From NCBI GenBank assembly GCA_934718275.1, contig CAKUZD010000006.1:84786-148785 (forward strand): DNA of 64,000 nt, given 5' to 3'. Position numbers and translations under genes: made by a program. Under the pieces are notes generated by a model. The model searched no databases. It had not been told where the DNA came from and was given only the letters and a program-made list of their open reading frames with translations. This stretch comes from an uncultured Candidatus Melainabacteria bacterium. GTDB lineage: Bacteria > Cyanobacteriota > Vampirovibrionia > Gastranaerophilales > Gastranaerophilaceae. The stretch's first letter is position 1. Each line of letters opens with the position of its first letter. Of the stretch, positions 15,441 through 23,645 are shown piece after piece.

Positions 15441-15447
15441 TTGTCAA

Positions 15448-15471
15448 TTATAAATACTTGACAAACTTTGC
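15448..15471. promoter_or_regulatory. palindromic operator candidate between HTH and prepilin genes
   Basis: TTGTCAA and TTGACAA form a perfect 7-bp inverted repeat separated by 10 bases, immediately upstream of the HTH gene start. Its place and symmetry suit a binding site for the XRE protein. It could also contribute a -35 box for either gene. Confidence 0.45.
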
Positions 15472-15532
15472 TCAAATAATTATAATTAAATAAACTAATT
15501 ATAGTTATTATTTTATAACAAAGAAGAATATA

Positions 15533-16255
15533 ATGAAATTAAAGTTTTACGCATTTACTCTCGCTGAAGTTCTCATCACTCTTGGCATTATTGGAGTTGT
15601 TGCGGCACTGACTATTCCGATACTTATGGCAAATCATAGAAGGCAAGTTGCTCAAACAAGGCTAGAAAAATTTTATACTACAATCAATCAGGCAGTGAAG
15701 TTGGCTGAAGTTGATTATGGTGATATGACACAGTGGGAACCTTATGTTAGGCAATATGAAAAGGATGAAAACGGAAATGACGATAAAACTAAGGAATTGC
15801 CATATACGGAATATTGGCAAAAATATTTTTTGGCATATATGAAAACATTAAAAGTTGAACCTTACGGGCATAACTCTAGTTTTTTGTTAGCATACTTACA
15901 TGATGGTAGTGCTGTAAGTTTTGCCAATGGTGCTATTCATTTTTGGCCGAATGCAAAAGATTTTAATCTCTTGGTAGATGAAAATACTGGAAAAATAAAA
16001 CATAATATGGAAATGTCAGGAGTAAAATATTTTACTTTCTTCTTTAATCCTACTGTGAATGATGAAAAAAATAAATATCATTATAAAAAAGGAGTTGAGT
16101 CATATAAGTGGAACTGGGATGGGACAAAAGAAATGTTGTTAAATGATAATGGAATAGGTTGTAAAAAACAAGTTAGTAATGAACGGGCGTATTGCACAGC
16201 ACTAATCCAAATGAACGGTTGGAAAATTCCGAAAGATTATCCGTTGCGTTTTTAA
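15533..16255 (+). CDS. type IV prepilin-like / pseudopilin protein
   Basis: The 240-aa protein begins MKLKFYA and then the class III signal FTLAEVLITLGIIGVV, with Glu at position +5 after the expected prepilin-peptidase cut between Ala and Phe. The following hydrophobic helix and the Arg/Gln-rich amphipathic helix are typical of pilin N-termini. The globular part contains WNWDGTKEML and ends in the motif GWKIPKDYPLRF. A closely similar tail occurs in the prepilin at 29311. AAGAAG precedes the ATG. There are no assembly genes nearby, so it is an orphan pilin, perhaps a minor pilin or a type II secretion-like subunit. Confidence 0.88.
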   Translation: MKLKFYAFTLAEVLITLGIIGVVAALTIPILMANHRRQVAQTRLEKFYTTINQAVKLAEVDYGDMTQWEPYVRQYEKDENGNDDKTKELPYTEYWQKYFLAYMKTLKVEPYGHNSSFLLAYLHDGSAVSFANGAIHFWPNAKDFNLLVDENTGKIKHNMEMSGVKYFTFFFNPTVNDEKNKYHYKKGVESYKWNWDGTKEMLLNDNGIGCKKQVSNERAYCTALIQMNGWKIPKDYPLRF

Positions 16256-16259
16256 ATAG

Positions 16260-16288
16260 TTGAATTTCATTCATATTTTGCTTATAAT
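16260..16288 (+). promoter_or_regulatory. kdsA promoter, predicted leaderless start
   Basis: TTGAAT at 16260-16265, 17 bases, then TATAAT at 16283-16288. The ATG of kdsA begins 6 bases later with no ribosome-binding site between them, so the transcript should start at or very near the A of the ATG. Confidence 0.7.
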
Positions 16289-16294
16289 CTTCTT

Positions 16295-17116
16295 ATGAGT
16301 ATAAAGAAAATAAAATTGAGAGACTTTGAAATTGGTGGCGACAAGTTGACTATTATTGCCGGTCCTTGTGCTGCAGAAAGTCAAGAAATCCTTGATGAAA
16401 CAGCTCAAGGTTTAAAAGAAATTACAAAAAAATTAGGCATTAATTATATTTTCAAGTCGTCTTTTGACAAGGCTAATCGTTCTTCTATCTATTCTTATAG
16501 AGGCCCGGGAATGGAAAAAGGGCTTGAAATGCTTCAAAATGTTAAAGATAAATTTGATTTGCCGATAGTAACAGATATCCATACTCCGGATCAAGCAGAG
16601 CCGGTTGCAAAAGTTGCGGATATTTTACAAATACCGGCTTTTTTGTGCAGACAGACAGACTTACTTGTAGCTGCTGCTGAAACAGGGAAAATAGTAAATA
16701 TAAAAAAAGGTCAATTCTTAGCTCCGGATCAAATGGGTAATTTGGTTAAAAAAGTTGAAGAATGCAATAACGAGAAGGTATTGTTGACTGATAGAGGAAG
16801 CTCATTTGGCTACAATAATTTAGTTGTAGATTACAGAGGTATCCCAATTATGCAAAGGTTTGGTTATCCTGTAGTATTTGATGCGACTCATAGTGTTCAA
16901 CTGCCTGGTGCAAACGGAACATCTTCCGGTGGAGATAGAAGTTTTGTTCCCCCTCTTGCAAAAGCTGCTATGGCTGTTGGTGCTGATGCTTTATTTTTTG
17001 AGGTTCATCCGGATCCGGATAATGCAAAATCCGATGGCCCTAATATGGTTCCGCTTGATAAAGCAGAAGAATTATTTAAAATTTGTAAAGAAATTTTTGA
17101 ATTAGTGAGAGCATAA
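16295..17116 (+). CDS. kdsA: 3-deoxy-8-phosphooctulonate synthase (KdsA)
   Basis: KdsA condenses phosphoenolpyruvate with arabinose 5-phosphate to KDO-8-phosphate for lipopolysaccharide. The 273-aa protein shows IAGPCAAESQEI, FKSSFDKANRSS, VTDIHTPDQAEPVA, LLTDRGSSFGYNNLV and DATHSVQLPG, all characteristic of the family. Its presence implies an outer membrane with KDO-type LPS. The gene seems to be leaderless. The TAATG overlap with the next gene indicates coupling. Confidence 0.97.
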   Translation: MSIKKIKLRDFEIGGDKLTIIAGPCAAESQEILDETAQGLKEITKKLGINYIFKSSFDKANRSSIYSYRGPGMEKGLEMLQNVKDKFDLPIVTDIHTPDQAEPVAKVADILQIPAFLCRQTDLLVAAAETGKIVNIKKGQFLAPDQMGNLVKKVEECNNEKVLLTDRGSSFGYNNLVVDYRGIPIMQRFGYPVVFDATHSVQLPGANGTSSGGDRSFVPPLAKAAMAVGADALFFEVHPDPDNAKSDGPNMVPLDKAEELFKICKEIFELVRA

Positions 17117-17733
17117 TGATTATAAAGCAATTTGTAGCAGGTTTAATTGAAAATAATATGTATCTTGTTATTGATGAAAAAACTGGAGATGCAGTGGTTA
17201 TTGACGCGCCTGCCGATATTCCGGAGTTGCATAGGGTAATAAATGAATTAAAGGTAAATGTTAAATATATTTTGATTACCCATGGGCATTTTGATCATAT
17301 AGTAGGATTAAATTCTTTAAAAAAATCTTTGAATGCTCCGGCTGTAATATGTAAAGAGGATCTTGTAATTTCAGATAATGTAAATGAGTTTACAAGACTT
17401 TTTGGAGTTCCTGACATTATTCCACCAACTTATGAAAAATTTGTTGTTGATGGAGAAGTGTTAGAAGTTGGAGATATGAAAATCAAAGTCATCCAAACAC
17501 CAGGACATACTGAAGGTGGAGTCTGTTATTTAATTGAAGATAATTTGTTTTCCGGAGATACTTTGTTTAAGCAGAGTGTTGGCAGAACTGATTTATTTGG
17601 TGGAAGCTTTGAAAAAATTAGGCATAGCGTAAAAGAGATTTTGTTTAATTTGGATGAAAATATAAAGGTTTTTCCGGGGCATGGGCCAATGACAACTATT
17701 GCTTACGAGAAAAAATATAATGAAATAGTTTGA
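17116..17733 (+). CDS. MBL-fold metallo-hydrolase, glyoxalase II-like
   Basis: The 205-aa protein has the metallo-beta-lactamase signature THGHFDHIVG, the downstream metal ligands in TPGHTEGGVCY and SGDTLF, and FPGHGPMT at the end. This is the short single-domain type without the C-terminal substrate domain of true glyoxalase II. Thioester or persulfide hydrolysis is possible; the substrate cannot be read from the sequence. It overlaps the kdsA stop by one base. A small TCTTCCT/AGGAAGA hairpin follows at about 17742-17760. Confidence 0.9.
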   Translation: MIIKQFVAGLIENNMYLVIDEKTGDAVVIDAPADIPELHRVINELKVNVKYILITHGHFDHIVGLNSLKKSLNAPAVICKEDLVISDNVNEFTRLFGVPDIIPPTYEKFVVDGEVLEVGDMKIKVIQTPGHTEGGVCYLIEDNLFSGDTLFKQSVGRTDLFGGSFEKIRHSVKEILFNLDENIKVFPGHGPMTTIAYEKKYNEIV

Positions 17734-17839
17734 TATACATTCTTCCTGTTTAAGGAAGAAGAAAGATTGTGCACAGCAAAGGCTAGTGTTATAAATTCAA
17801 AAAAGGGTATAAGCCCAAACAAAAAAAGAAGGTAATAAA

Positions 17840-18874
17840 ATGAAAGAACAATTAGAAAAAATATATGCAAATGCAACAGAGGACTTGTCAAAAGCTTCTT
17901 GTATAAATGATATTGAAGAAATTAAAAGCAAATATTTAAGTCGTAAAGGTGAGTTTAACGAGATTAAGAAAAATCTTAAAAATTTATCTAATGATGACAA
18001 GAGAATTATTGGTTCTTTAGCGAATGAAATTACAAAAAAGCTTGAAGATGCTTTGAAAGCTAAGCATGAGGAATTTTACAGAAAAGAATTAAATGAAAAA
18101 TTGAAACAGGAAATGATTGATGTCACTTTACCTGGGCAGTACACTCAAATGGGACATGTTCATCCTTTGACATCTACCACAAATGAGATTACTGCAATTT
18201 TTCAAAGTTTAGGTTTTTCTGTTGTCCCTCAAGCCAATGCTCCGGAAGTTGAAACTGAATACTTCAACTTTGATGCATTGAATGTCCCTAAAGACCATCC
18301 GGCTCGTGATGTGCAAGATACATTCTATACTGAGATTGCTAAAAATGTTGTTTTGAGAAGCCAAACCTCAAATGCTCAAATTCATGCTATGGAAGGTAAA
18401 AATCCTCCAATTAGAATTATTTCCCCTGGCAGGGTTTATAGAAATGAAAATATTAATGCTCGTAAGAATAACTTTTTTCATCAAATTGAAGGACTTTATG
18501 TTGATAAAAATATAACTTTTGGAGATTTGAAGGGTGTATTAAACGAGTTTATTAGAATATATTTTGGTGCAAGTAGACCAACAAGATTTAGAAGCAGTTT
18601 TTTCCCATTCACAGAACCTTCTGCAGAAGTTGATGTTCAATGTATAATGTGTGAAGGTAAGGGGTGCAGAACTTGTTCAGGTACAGGTTGGTTAGAAGTA
18701 TTGGGTTGCGGTATGGTTGACCCAAATGTTCTACGCGGAGTCGGTATTGATCCTGATACTTATACCGGATTTGCTTTTGGTATGGGAGTAGAGCGTTTAG
18801 CTATGCTGAAATATGCAATTGATGACATAAGACTATTTTTTAATGACGATGTCAGATTTTTAAAACAATTTTAA
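17840..18874 (+). CDS. pheS: phenylalanyl-tRNA synthetase alpha subunit
   Basis: PheS is the catalytic subunit that charges tRNA-Phe. The 344-aa protein has the N-terminal coiled coil, then the class II core with HPLTSTTNEI, DHPARDVQDTFY, LRSQTSNAQI, NNFFHQIEGLYVD and the C-terminal GFAFGMGVERLAMLKY. A Cys-rich insertion CIMCEGKGCRTC is present, as in many PheS proteins. AAGAAGG precedes the ATG. The beta subunit gene pheT does not follow, so the two subunits are encoded apart. Confidence 0.97.
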   Translation: MKEQLEKIYANATEDLSKASCINDIEEIKSKYLSRKGEFNEIKKNLKNLSNDDKRIIGSLANEITKKLEDALKAKHEEFYRKELNEKLKQEMIDVTLPGQYTQMGHVHPLTSTTNEITAIFQSLGFSVVPQANAPEVETEYFNFDALNVPKDHPARDVQDTFYTEIAKNVVLRSQTSNAQIHAMEGKNPPIRIISPGRVYRNENINARKNNFFHQIEGLYVDKNITFGDLKGVLNEFIRIYFGASRPTRFRSSFFPFTEPSAEVDVQCIMCEGKGCRTCSGTGWLEVLGCGMVDPNVLRGVGIDPDTYTGFAFGMGVERLAMLKYAIDDIRLFFNDDVRFLKQF

Positions 18875-18900
18875 GTTAGTCTGTAAGTTTTATAAAAATT

Positions 18901-18930
18901 AAAAGAGGAATTTTAAATTCCTCTTTTTTT
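18901..18930. terminator. bidirectional intrinsic terminator
   Basis: AAAAGAGGAATTT and AAATTCCTCTTTT form a 13-bp stem with T runs on both strands. It serves pheS on the plus strand and probably the prepilin gene ending at 18929 on the minus strand. Confidence 0.9.
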
Positions 18931-19627
18931 AATGAGATGTTGCGTATTTTAACATTTGTTCAGTAGAGCGCCCACCTTTTTCTATTGGCATGCAACCACC
19001 ATCTGTTTCAAGAGAAAATTTGCCATTGTTAAAATATGTATAAAAATAAAAAATATCATATCCCCATTTGTTTGGAGCTTTTTTTCCATTAATATCTACT
19101 ATTAAATTTACAGATATTCTTTCTGTATTTGAGCCTGCTGCAGGCATAATTATTGTGCCATCATTAAGTATAAAGGCAGGGTACCTTCTTAATGCAGACG
19201 TGCTAACATTTGTACAACCTACCATTGCGTTGTTGATATCTTCTTCGCTCATGTGCGGATTGTTTTCTTGTTTAACTTGTTCCGCTCCTTTATATTTTGG
19301 AATACAACCATTAGCCATAGCATTTAATCCACATTCTGTTCCAATTTTAAACTGTTCTAAAAAAAGTGATGAAAAGTCATTACAGTCAGTAGTAACTGCT
19401 TCTCTGGTAAGACTATCTCTGTTGTAGTAACAAACAGGTACAGTTCCCCATTCATTTCTTGCTGCTGCATGTGCATTACTAATAGTTGAATAAGCTTTTT
19501 TAAATTGAGTATTGAAAACGTGTTGATTATACTTATTGATAAGTGTTGGTATTGTTAACGCTGCTATCACTCCAATTATCCCAAGGGTTATTAAAACTTC
19601 TGCCAAAGTAAATGCAACTTTTTTCAT
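18929..19627 (-). CDS. type IV prepilin-like / pseudopilin protein
   Basis: The 232-aa product starts MKKVA followed by FTLAEVLITLGIIGVIAALT, a class III prepilin signal with Glu+5. The mature domain contains several Cys residues (VPVCYYNRD, TDCNDF, GTECGLN, NGCIPKY, GCTNV, GGCMPIE), which suggests disulfides in the pilin head, and VDINGKKAPNKWGYD, a segment common in these pilin-like proteins. AAAGGAATATT is the ribosome-binding site. The gene diverges from an XRE regulator at 19767. Confidence 0.88.
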   Translation of the reverse strand: MKKVAFTLAEVLITLGIIGVIAALTIPTLINKYNQHVFNTQFKKAYSTISNAHAAARNEWGTVPVCYYNRDSLTREAVTTDCNDFSSLFLEQFKIGTECGLNAMANGCIPKYKGAEQVKQENNPHMSEEDINNAMVGCTNVSTSALRRYPAFILNDGTIIMPAAGSNTERISVNLIVDINGKKAPNKWGYDIFYFYTYFNNGKFSLETDGGCMPIEKGGRSTEQMLKYATSH

Positions 19628-19766
19628 TAATATTCCTTTCTTCCTTTTTTAAATCATGTTTTTGCAACTTTCATATTGTAACACGTCATAATACTTAATG
19701 CAATACATCAATAATAGCCTATAATACAGGTTTAATTAAAGTGGTAGATTGGAGTTTAATATTCTT

Positions 19767-20078
19767 ATGAAGAAAATGTTTGGTCAAAGGTTACGTGAAT
19801 TGCGTATTGCAAAAAAACTTACACAAGAAACTGTTGCAGAATTAATAGATATTAAACCTGAAAATTATTCGCGTATAGAGAATGGATTATCTTTTCCAAA
19901 ACCTGAAAATATTGTAAAATTGAGTAGGGTTTTGGATGTTGAGATAGCTGAATTATTTCAATTTTCTCATCTAAATGATTATGAAAAGATTTTGGACACA
20001 ATTATAAATAAGTTGAAATCAGATAAGGACACAACAGTAATTACTTACAAATTTTTAAAAAGTTTAGGTAAGTTATAG
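19767..20078 (+). CDS. XRE-family helix-turn-helix regulator
   Basis: The protein of about 103 aa has an HTH_3 domain (GQRLRELRIAKKLTQETVAE, PENYSRIENGLSFP, LSRVLDVEIAELFQF) and a short C-terminal extension of 35 residues without a recognised fold. The ATG at 19767 was chosen; a TTG 18 bases upstream overlaps the only GGAG and is less likely. It is transcribed away from the prepilin gene at 18929, repeating the prepilin/HTH arrangement seen elsewhere in the window. Confidence 0.82.
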   Translation: MKKMFGQRLRELRIAKKLTQETVAELIDIKPENYSRIENGLSFPKPENIVKLSRVLDVEIAELFQFSHLNDYEKILDTIINKLKSDKDTTVITYKFLKSLGKL

Positions 20079-20121
20079 AATTTTCAAGTTTTTTTATAAG
20101 CGTTTGAAAGTAATTTATTAC

Positions 20122-21180
20122 CTACTGTACAACTTTATTCAAACCGTGAGGTTTATCGACATTTCTTCCTAATGATGTTGCTATTTCTAATGCAAGTAAT
20201 TGGCAAACAATAACCAAGCAGAAAGATTTTACAATTTCACTTTCACACTTTATATCAATGTTGAATTTTGGGTTGAGCTTATCATTTGTGCAACCGATTA
20301 TAGTTAATGGTGGATTGTAATCTTCTGCGATTTTGTTCAAATTTTTAATTGCTGTATAGCTTAGTTCATTAACTGAAATATGTACCATAGCTGGTTTGTT
20401 ATTTAAAATAGCAACGTGCCCGTGCATAAATTCTCCCAAAATGTTTGAATAAACATTTATGTATGACGTTTCTTTTATTTTTAAAGAAGCTTCTTTGGCT
20501 ATTGCGTATGAAATACCATCAGCAGTTACAACTATATTTTTGTATTTTGATAAAAATTTTGCAATTTCTTTAATTTCGGAATGCATTTCGTAAGCAGTAT
20601 TGATAAATTTTGGTAATGTTTTTAAGTCATTAATATAGCAGGATATATCAATTCCATTGTGTGCTGCATATTTTAAAACCAATAACGTACAACAAAGCAT
20701 TTGGGTCGTCAAAGATTTAGTCGCAGCAATACTTTTTTCCTCTCCGGCACAACAATCAATTTTAAAGTCAGACGCTTCCCATATTGTAGAACCCTTTTTG
20801 TTGGTTATACAAAGGGTACGCATCCCAAACTCCTTAGCTTTTTTTAATGCAGAGTTTGTATCAGATGTTTCTCCTGATTGAGTGATGAATATATATAAGA
20901 TATCGTTGTCGTGCGGAACAGCGGCTTTTAATAAAAATTCACTGGAGTATATTGCTCGAGCTTCAATTCCTGCAACATTTCCGAATAAATCAGCTGCAAA
21001 TCTTGCACAGTGATAAGATGAACCACTTGCAACAAATATAACTTTTTTTATATCAACCGGAATGTCAAATAAAATATAATTGTCGTCATTTATATGAGTA
21101 TCTAAAAGATTTTTAAGAACTTCCGATTGTTCAAAAATTTCAGTTTCCATACAGGTTGTTTTATGTGAATTGAAAAGCAA
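20122..21180 (-). CDS. SIS-domain sugar isomerase (GlmS isomerase-half / AgaS-like)
   Basis: The 352-aa protein contains two SIS domains. It shows VASGSSYHCARFAADLF, the phosphosugar loop ITQSGETSDT, EEKSIAATKSLTTQ, and a C-terminus ending in GRNVDKPHGLNK like that of glucosamine-6-phosphate synthase. The N-terminal glutaminase domain is absent, so it cannot use glutamine by itself. It is more likely a deaminase/isomerase or another phosphosugar-handling enzyme. AGGAGG stands 4 bases before a TTG start; an ATG 30 bases further in is the alternative. Confidence 0.85.
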   Translation of the reverse strand: MLFNSHKTTCMETEIFEQSEVLKNLLDTHINDDNYILFDIPVDIKKVIFVASGSSYHCARFAADLFGNVAGIEARAIYSSEFLLKAAVPHDNDILYIFITQSGETSDTNSALKKAKEFGMRTLCITNKKGSTIWEASDFKIDCCAGEEKSIAATKSLTTQMLCCTLLVLKYAAHNGIDISCYINDLKTLPKFINTAYEMHSEIKEIAKFLSKYKNIVVTADGISYAIAKEASLKIKETSYINVYSNILGEFMHGHVAILNNKPAMVHISVNELSYTAIKNLNKIAEDYNPPLTIIGCTNDKLNPKFNIDIKCESEIVKSFCLVIVCQLLALEIATSLGRNVDKPHGLNKVVQ

Positions 21181-21204
21181 TACTCCTCCTTTGTTTTTTT
21201 TTTG

Positions 21205-21264
21205 AAAACGTCATTTTGAGTTGATTAGAAGAAAATCCTCTACAGATGCCCAAAATGACGTTTT
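21205..21264. repeat. perfect 14-bp inverted repeat (AACGTCATTTTG type)
   Basis: AAAACGTCATTTTG at 21205-21218 faces CAAAATGACGTTTT at 21251-21264, with a 32-base spacer. It sits between gatB and the SIS gene. Similar CAAAATGAC or CAGAATGAC words occur at 31740-31900 and 41650-41785, so it is likely a member of a dispersed palindromic repeat family. It may also act as a hairpin terminator for gatB-side transcripts. Confidence 0.75.
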
Positions 21265-21273
21265 AATTGTTTC

Positions 21274-22716
21274 TTAGCCTAAAATATCTCTCAAAATTTC
21301 GTTAACAGCTTTTGGATTAGCTCTACCTTTAGTTTCTTTCATTACCTGACCAACAAAGAAGCCTAATAAATTGTTTTTACCGTTTTTGTATGCTTGAACT
21401 TCATTCGGGTGAGCATCAACAATCTTTTGAGCTATTTCTTTAATTGCACCGGTGTCTGATATTTGGCTCAAACCTCTTTTTTCAACTATTTCAGAAGCTT
21501 TTGTACCATCTTTCATCATATCAATAATAATTTGTTTTCCGATATTGTTTGAAATAGTATTTTTTTCAATTAAAGAAATTAATTCTGCTAAATTTTCCGG
21601 AGTTAATTTAGTATCAGTAATTTCTTTCTTTTCTTCTTTCAAATATGCTGCAATCTCGCCCATGATAAAGTTTACAGCAACTTTAGGTGAAGCTCCAAGT
21701 TCTAATACTTTATCAAAGAATAATGCTAGTCCCATTTGTTCAACTATTACGGATGCATCATATTCACTCAAACCTAATGACATATAACGTTCGCGTTTTG
21801 CTTGAGGGAGTTCCGGCATTTTTTCTTTAATTTCTTGAACCCATTCTCTTGAAATTTTCAAAGGCATCAAATCCGGTTCAGGGAAGTATCTATAGTCATG
21901 CGCATCTTCTTTCCCTCTCATAGAACGAGTTTCTCTGGAATTGTCATCCCAAAGTCTTGTTTCTTGAACAACTTTGCCACCTTCTTCAACGATTTCAATT
22001 TGTCTGTCAATTTCGTACTCAATAGCTCTTTGTAAGGCAGAAAAGCTATTTACGTTCTTAATTTCAGCACGAGTTCCAAATTCTTTAGAGCCTTTTGGCA
22101 TGATAGAAATATTAGCATCACATCTCATAGATCCTTCTTCCAAGTTTCCATCACAAACTCCAATGTAACGAACGATATTTCTTAATTCTTCCATGTAGTT
22201 TCTTGCTTCTTCAGAAGATCTCATATCAGGCTCAGAAACGATTTCTAAAAGAGGAGTTCCTGCTCTGTTTAGGTCAACAAGAGAATAAGAAGAACCTGCA
22301 AGACCGTCTGCCCCAGCGTGAACAAGTTTGCCGGCATCTTCTTCAAGGTGAGCACGAGTGATACCAATTCTTTTACCTTTGATATCCAAATATCCGTTTA
22401 CACAGATTGGTTCATCATATTGAGAAATTTGATATCCCTTTGGAAGATCAGGATAGAAGTACTGTTTACGGTCAAATTTACATCTTTCAGGAATTTCACA
22501 ATTTAATGCTAAACCTGTTAAAATACCCATATTAACGCATTCTTTATTTAGGACAGGTAGAACCCCAGGCATTCCTAACGTAATAGGGCTTGTTTCTGAA
22601 TTTGGTTCTTTCCCGAATTCGCAGCCGTCAGGAGCGAAAATTTTTGACTTGGTTTTTAATTGTGCGTGAACTTCCAAACCAATTACTACTTCATATTTAT
22701 CTCTTAAATCTTCCAT
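21274..22716 (-). CDS. gatB: Asp/Glu-tRNA amidotransferase subunit B
   Basis: GatB binds misacylated tRNA and activates it in the GatCAB complex that makes Gln-tRNA(Gln) or Asn-tRNA(Asn). The 480-aa protein begins YEVVIGLEVHAQLKTKSKIF, contains LDLNRAGTPLLEIVSEPD-type features (VDLNRAGTPLLEIVSEPDMR), EGSMRCDANIS, DYRYFPEPDL and a C-terminal YqeY-like domain ending near GRANPKAVNEIL. AGAAGGAGAA is the ribosome-binding site. gatA and gatC are not in the window. With gltX present, an indirect Gln-tRNA route is likely. Confidence 0.97.
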   Translation of the reverse strand: MEDLRDKYEVVIGLEVHAQLKTKSKIFAPDGCEFGKEPNSETSPITLGMPGVLPVLNKECVNMGILTGLALNCEIPERCKFDRKQYFYPDLPKGYQISQYDEPICVNGYLDIKGKRIGITRAHLEEDAGKLVHAGADGLAGSSYSLVDLNRAGTPLLEIVSEPDMRSSEEARNYMEELRNIVRYIGVCDGNLEEGSMRCDANISIMPKGSKEFGTRAEIKNVNSFSALQRAIEYEIDRQIEIVEEGGKVVQETRLWDDNSRETRSMRGKEDAHDYRYFPEPDLMPLKISREWVQEIKEKMPELPQAKRERYMSLGLSEYDASVIVEQMGLALFFDKVLELGASPKVAVNFIMGEIAAYLKEEKKEITDTKLTPENLAELISLIEKNTISNNIGKQIIIDMMKDGTKASEIVEKRGLSQISDTGAIKEIAQKIVDAHPNEVQAYKNGKNNLLGFFVGQVMKETKGRANPKAVNEILRDILG

Positions 22717-22845
22717 TATGTTCTCCTTCTACTAAGAGACTAAGTTTTTCAAATCTTTTTTTTTTGAAAAAATCTTTAGAGTCTTAATACCATAGTATCT
22801 TAATAACTCCATTTTACCATAAACAAAGATTTTTAATAGATATTT

Positions 22846-23604
22846 TTAGTAATTCATTTTCCAACCATTTTCCATAATTCTTGAAGCACATCCGTATCCG
22901 CTAATATTAGCAGCTGATTGATTAAGGTTTTTATCTGCAGCTCCACATAGATTTTCATTTGAACGCCAATAATTGTCTCCTGTTGTAGTTCCGCTATTTG
23001 CTTTTGTATAATCTAATCCATACATAGGATATAAATGTCCGTTTTGTCCTGCGACAAATTTAAATATATCTCGGCCATATTGGTTTGGTCTGCGTTCGCT
23101 ATTAACGTCAATTGTTATTTCTGCGCAAATATTTGTGAGTGTGCTTTTGGAGTCATAAGCAACCTTGTTACATCCTTTGGGCTCTACGACATACATAACG
23201 CCATCCGGAGTCATAAATTTGTAGCCTGAAGTTGAGCGCCAATCTAAGTTTGATTCAATAAAAGTGTCTCTTGGTTTTAGTGCTTTAGATTTTATTTCGG
23301 TATTCATAGCTGTTCCGACAGGCGCAATTTTTGTAATTTTGATAGATTTTTTGATTTCTTCGTCAAATTTTGTATTCCATTCGCTACTATCATTATATAG
23401 ACCTGTGCAAATAATATCAGTACATTCATGTCTGAACATTATATTTTGCATAGCCTGCTCATATTGGCTTAATGCTTTTGCCAATTGTGATACGTATTCT
23501 TGTTGATGATAATGTATTACAATCCCAGGCATTGTCATAGCTGCAACAATGCCAATTATAGACATTGTTAAAAGTACTTCTGATAATGTAAAGGCTTTTT
23601 TCAT
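22846..23604 (-). CDS. type IV prepilin-like / pseudopilin protein
   Basis: From the chosen ATG the 252-aa protein starts MKKA and then FTLSEVLLTMSIIGIVAAMT, a class III signal with Glu+5. Its head domain has Cys residues (RHECTDIICTGLY, KGCNKVAYD, ENLCGAAD, GYGCASR) that could form disulfides, and IDVNSERRPNQYGRDIFKF, the counterpart of the segment in the prepilin at 18929. An upstream in-frame TTG would add 9 residues but is unlikely because the short leader MKKA is typical. Unlike the other three prepilins it has no HTH neighbour and lies just upstream of folP. Confidence 0.86.
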   Translation of the reverse strand: MKKAFTLSEVLLTMSIIGIVAAMTMPGIVIHYHQQEYVSQLAKALSQYEQAMQNIMFRHECTDIICTGLYNDSSEWNTKFDEEIKKSIKITKIAPVGTAMNTEIKSKALKPRDTFIESNLDWRSTSGYKFMTPDGVMYVVEPKGCNKVAYDSKSTLTNICAEITIDVNSERRPNQYGRDIFKFVAGQNGHLYPMYGLDYTKANSGTTTGDNYWRSNENLCGAADKNLNQSAANISGYGCASRIMENGWKMNY

Positions 23605-23645
23605 AACTCTTGTTTCAAACTCCCTTTCCAATTATAACTTATGTT

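Noticed and set aside
15533..16255. Type II secretion or pilus operon
   Set aside because: No ATPase, inner-membrane platform, secretin or prepilin peptidase gene is in the window; the pilins are orphans.
17734..17839. T-box or other riboswitch upstream of pheS
   Set aside because: Only a small TCTTCCT/AGGAAGA hairpin is seen; there is no T-box sequence and no antiterminator/terminator pair.
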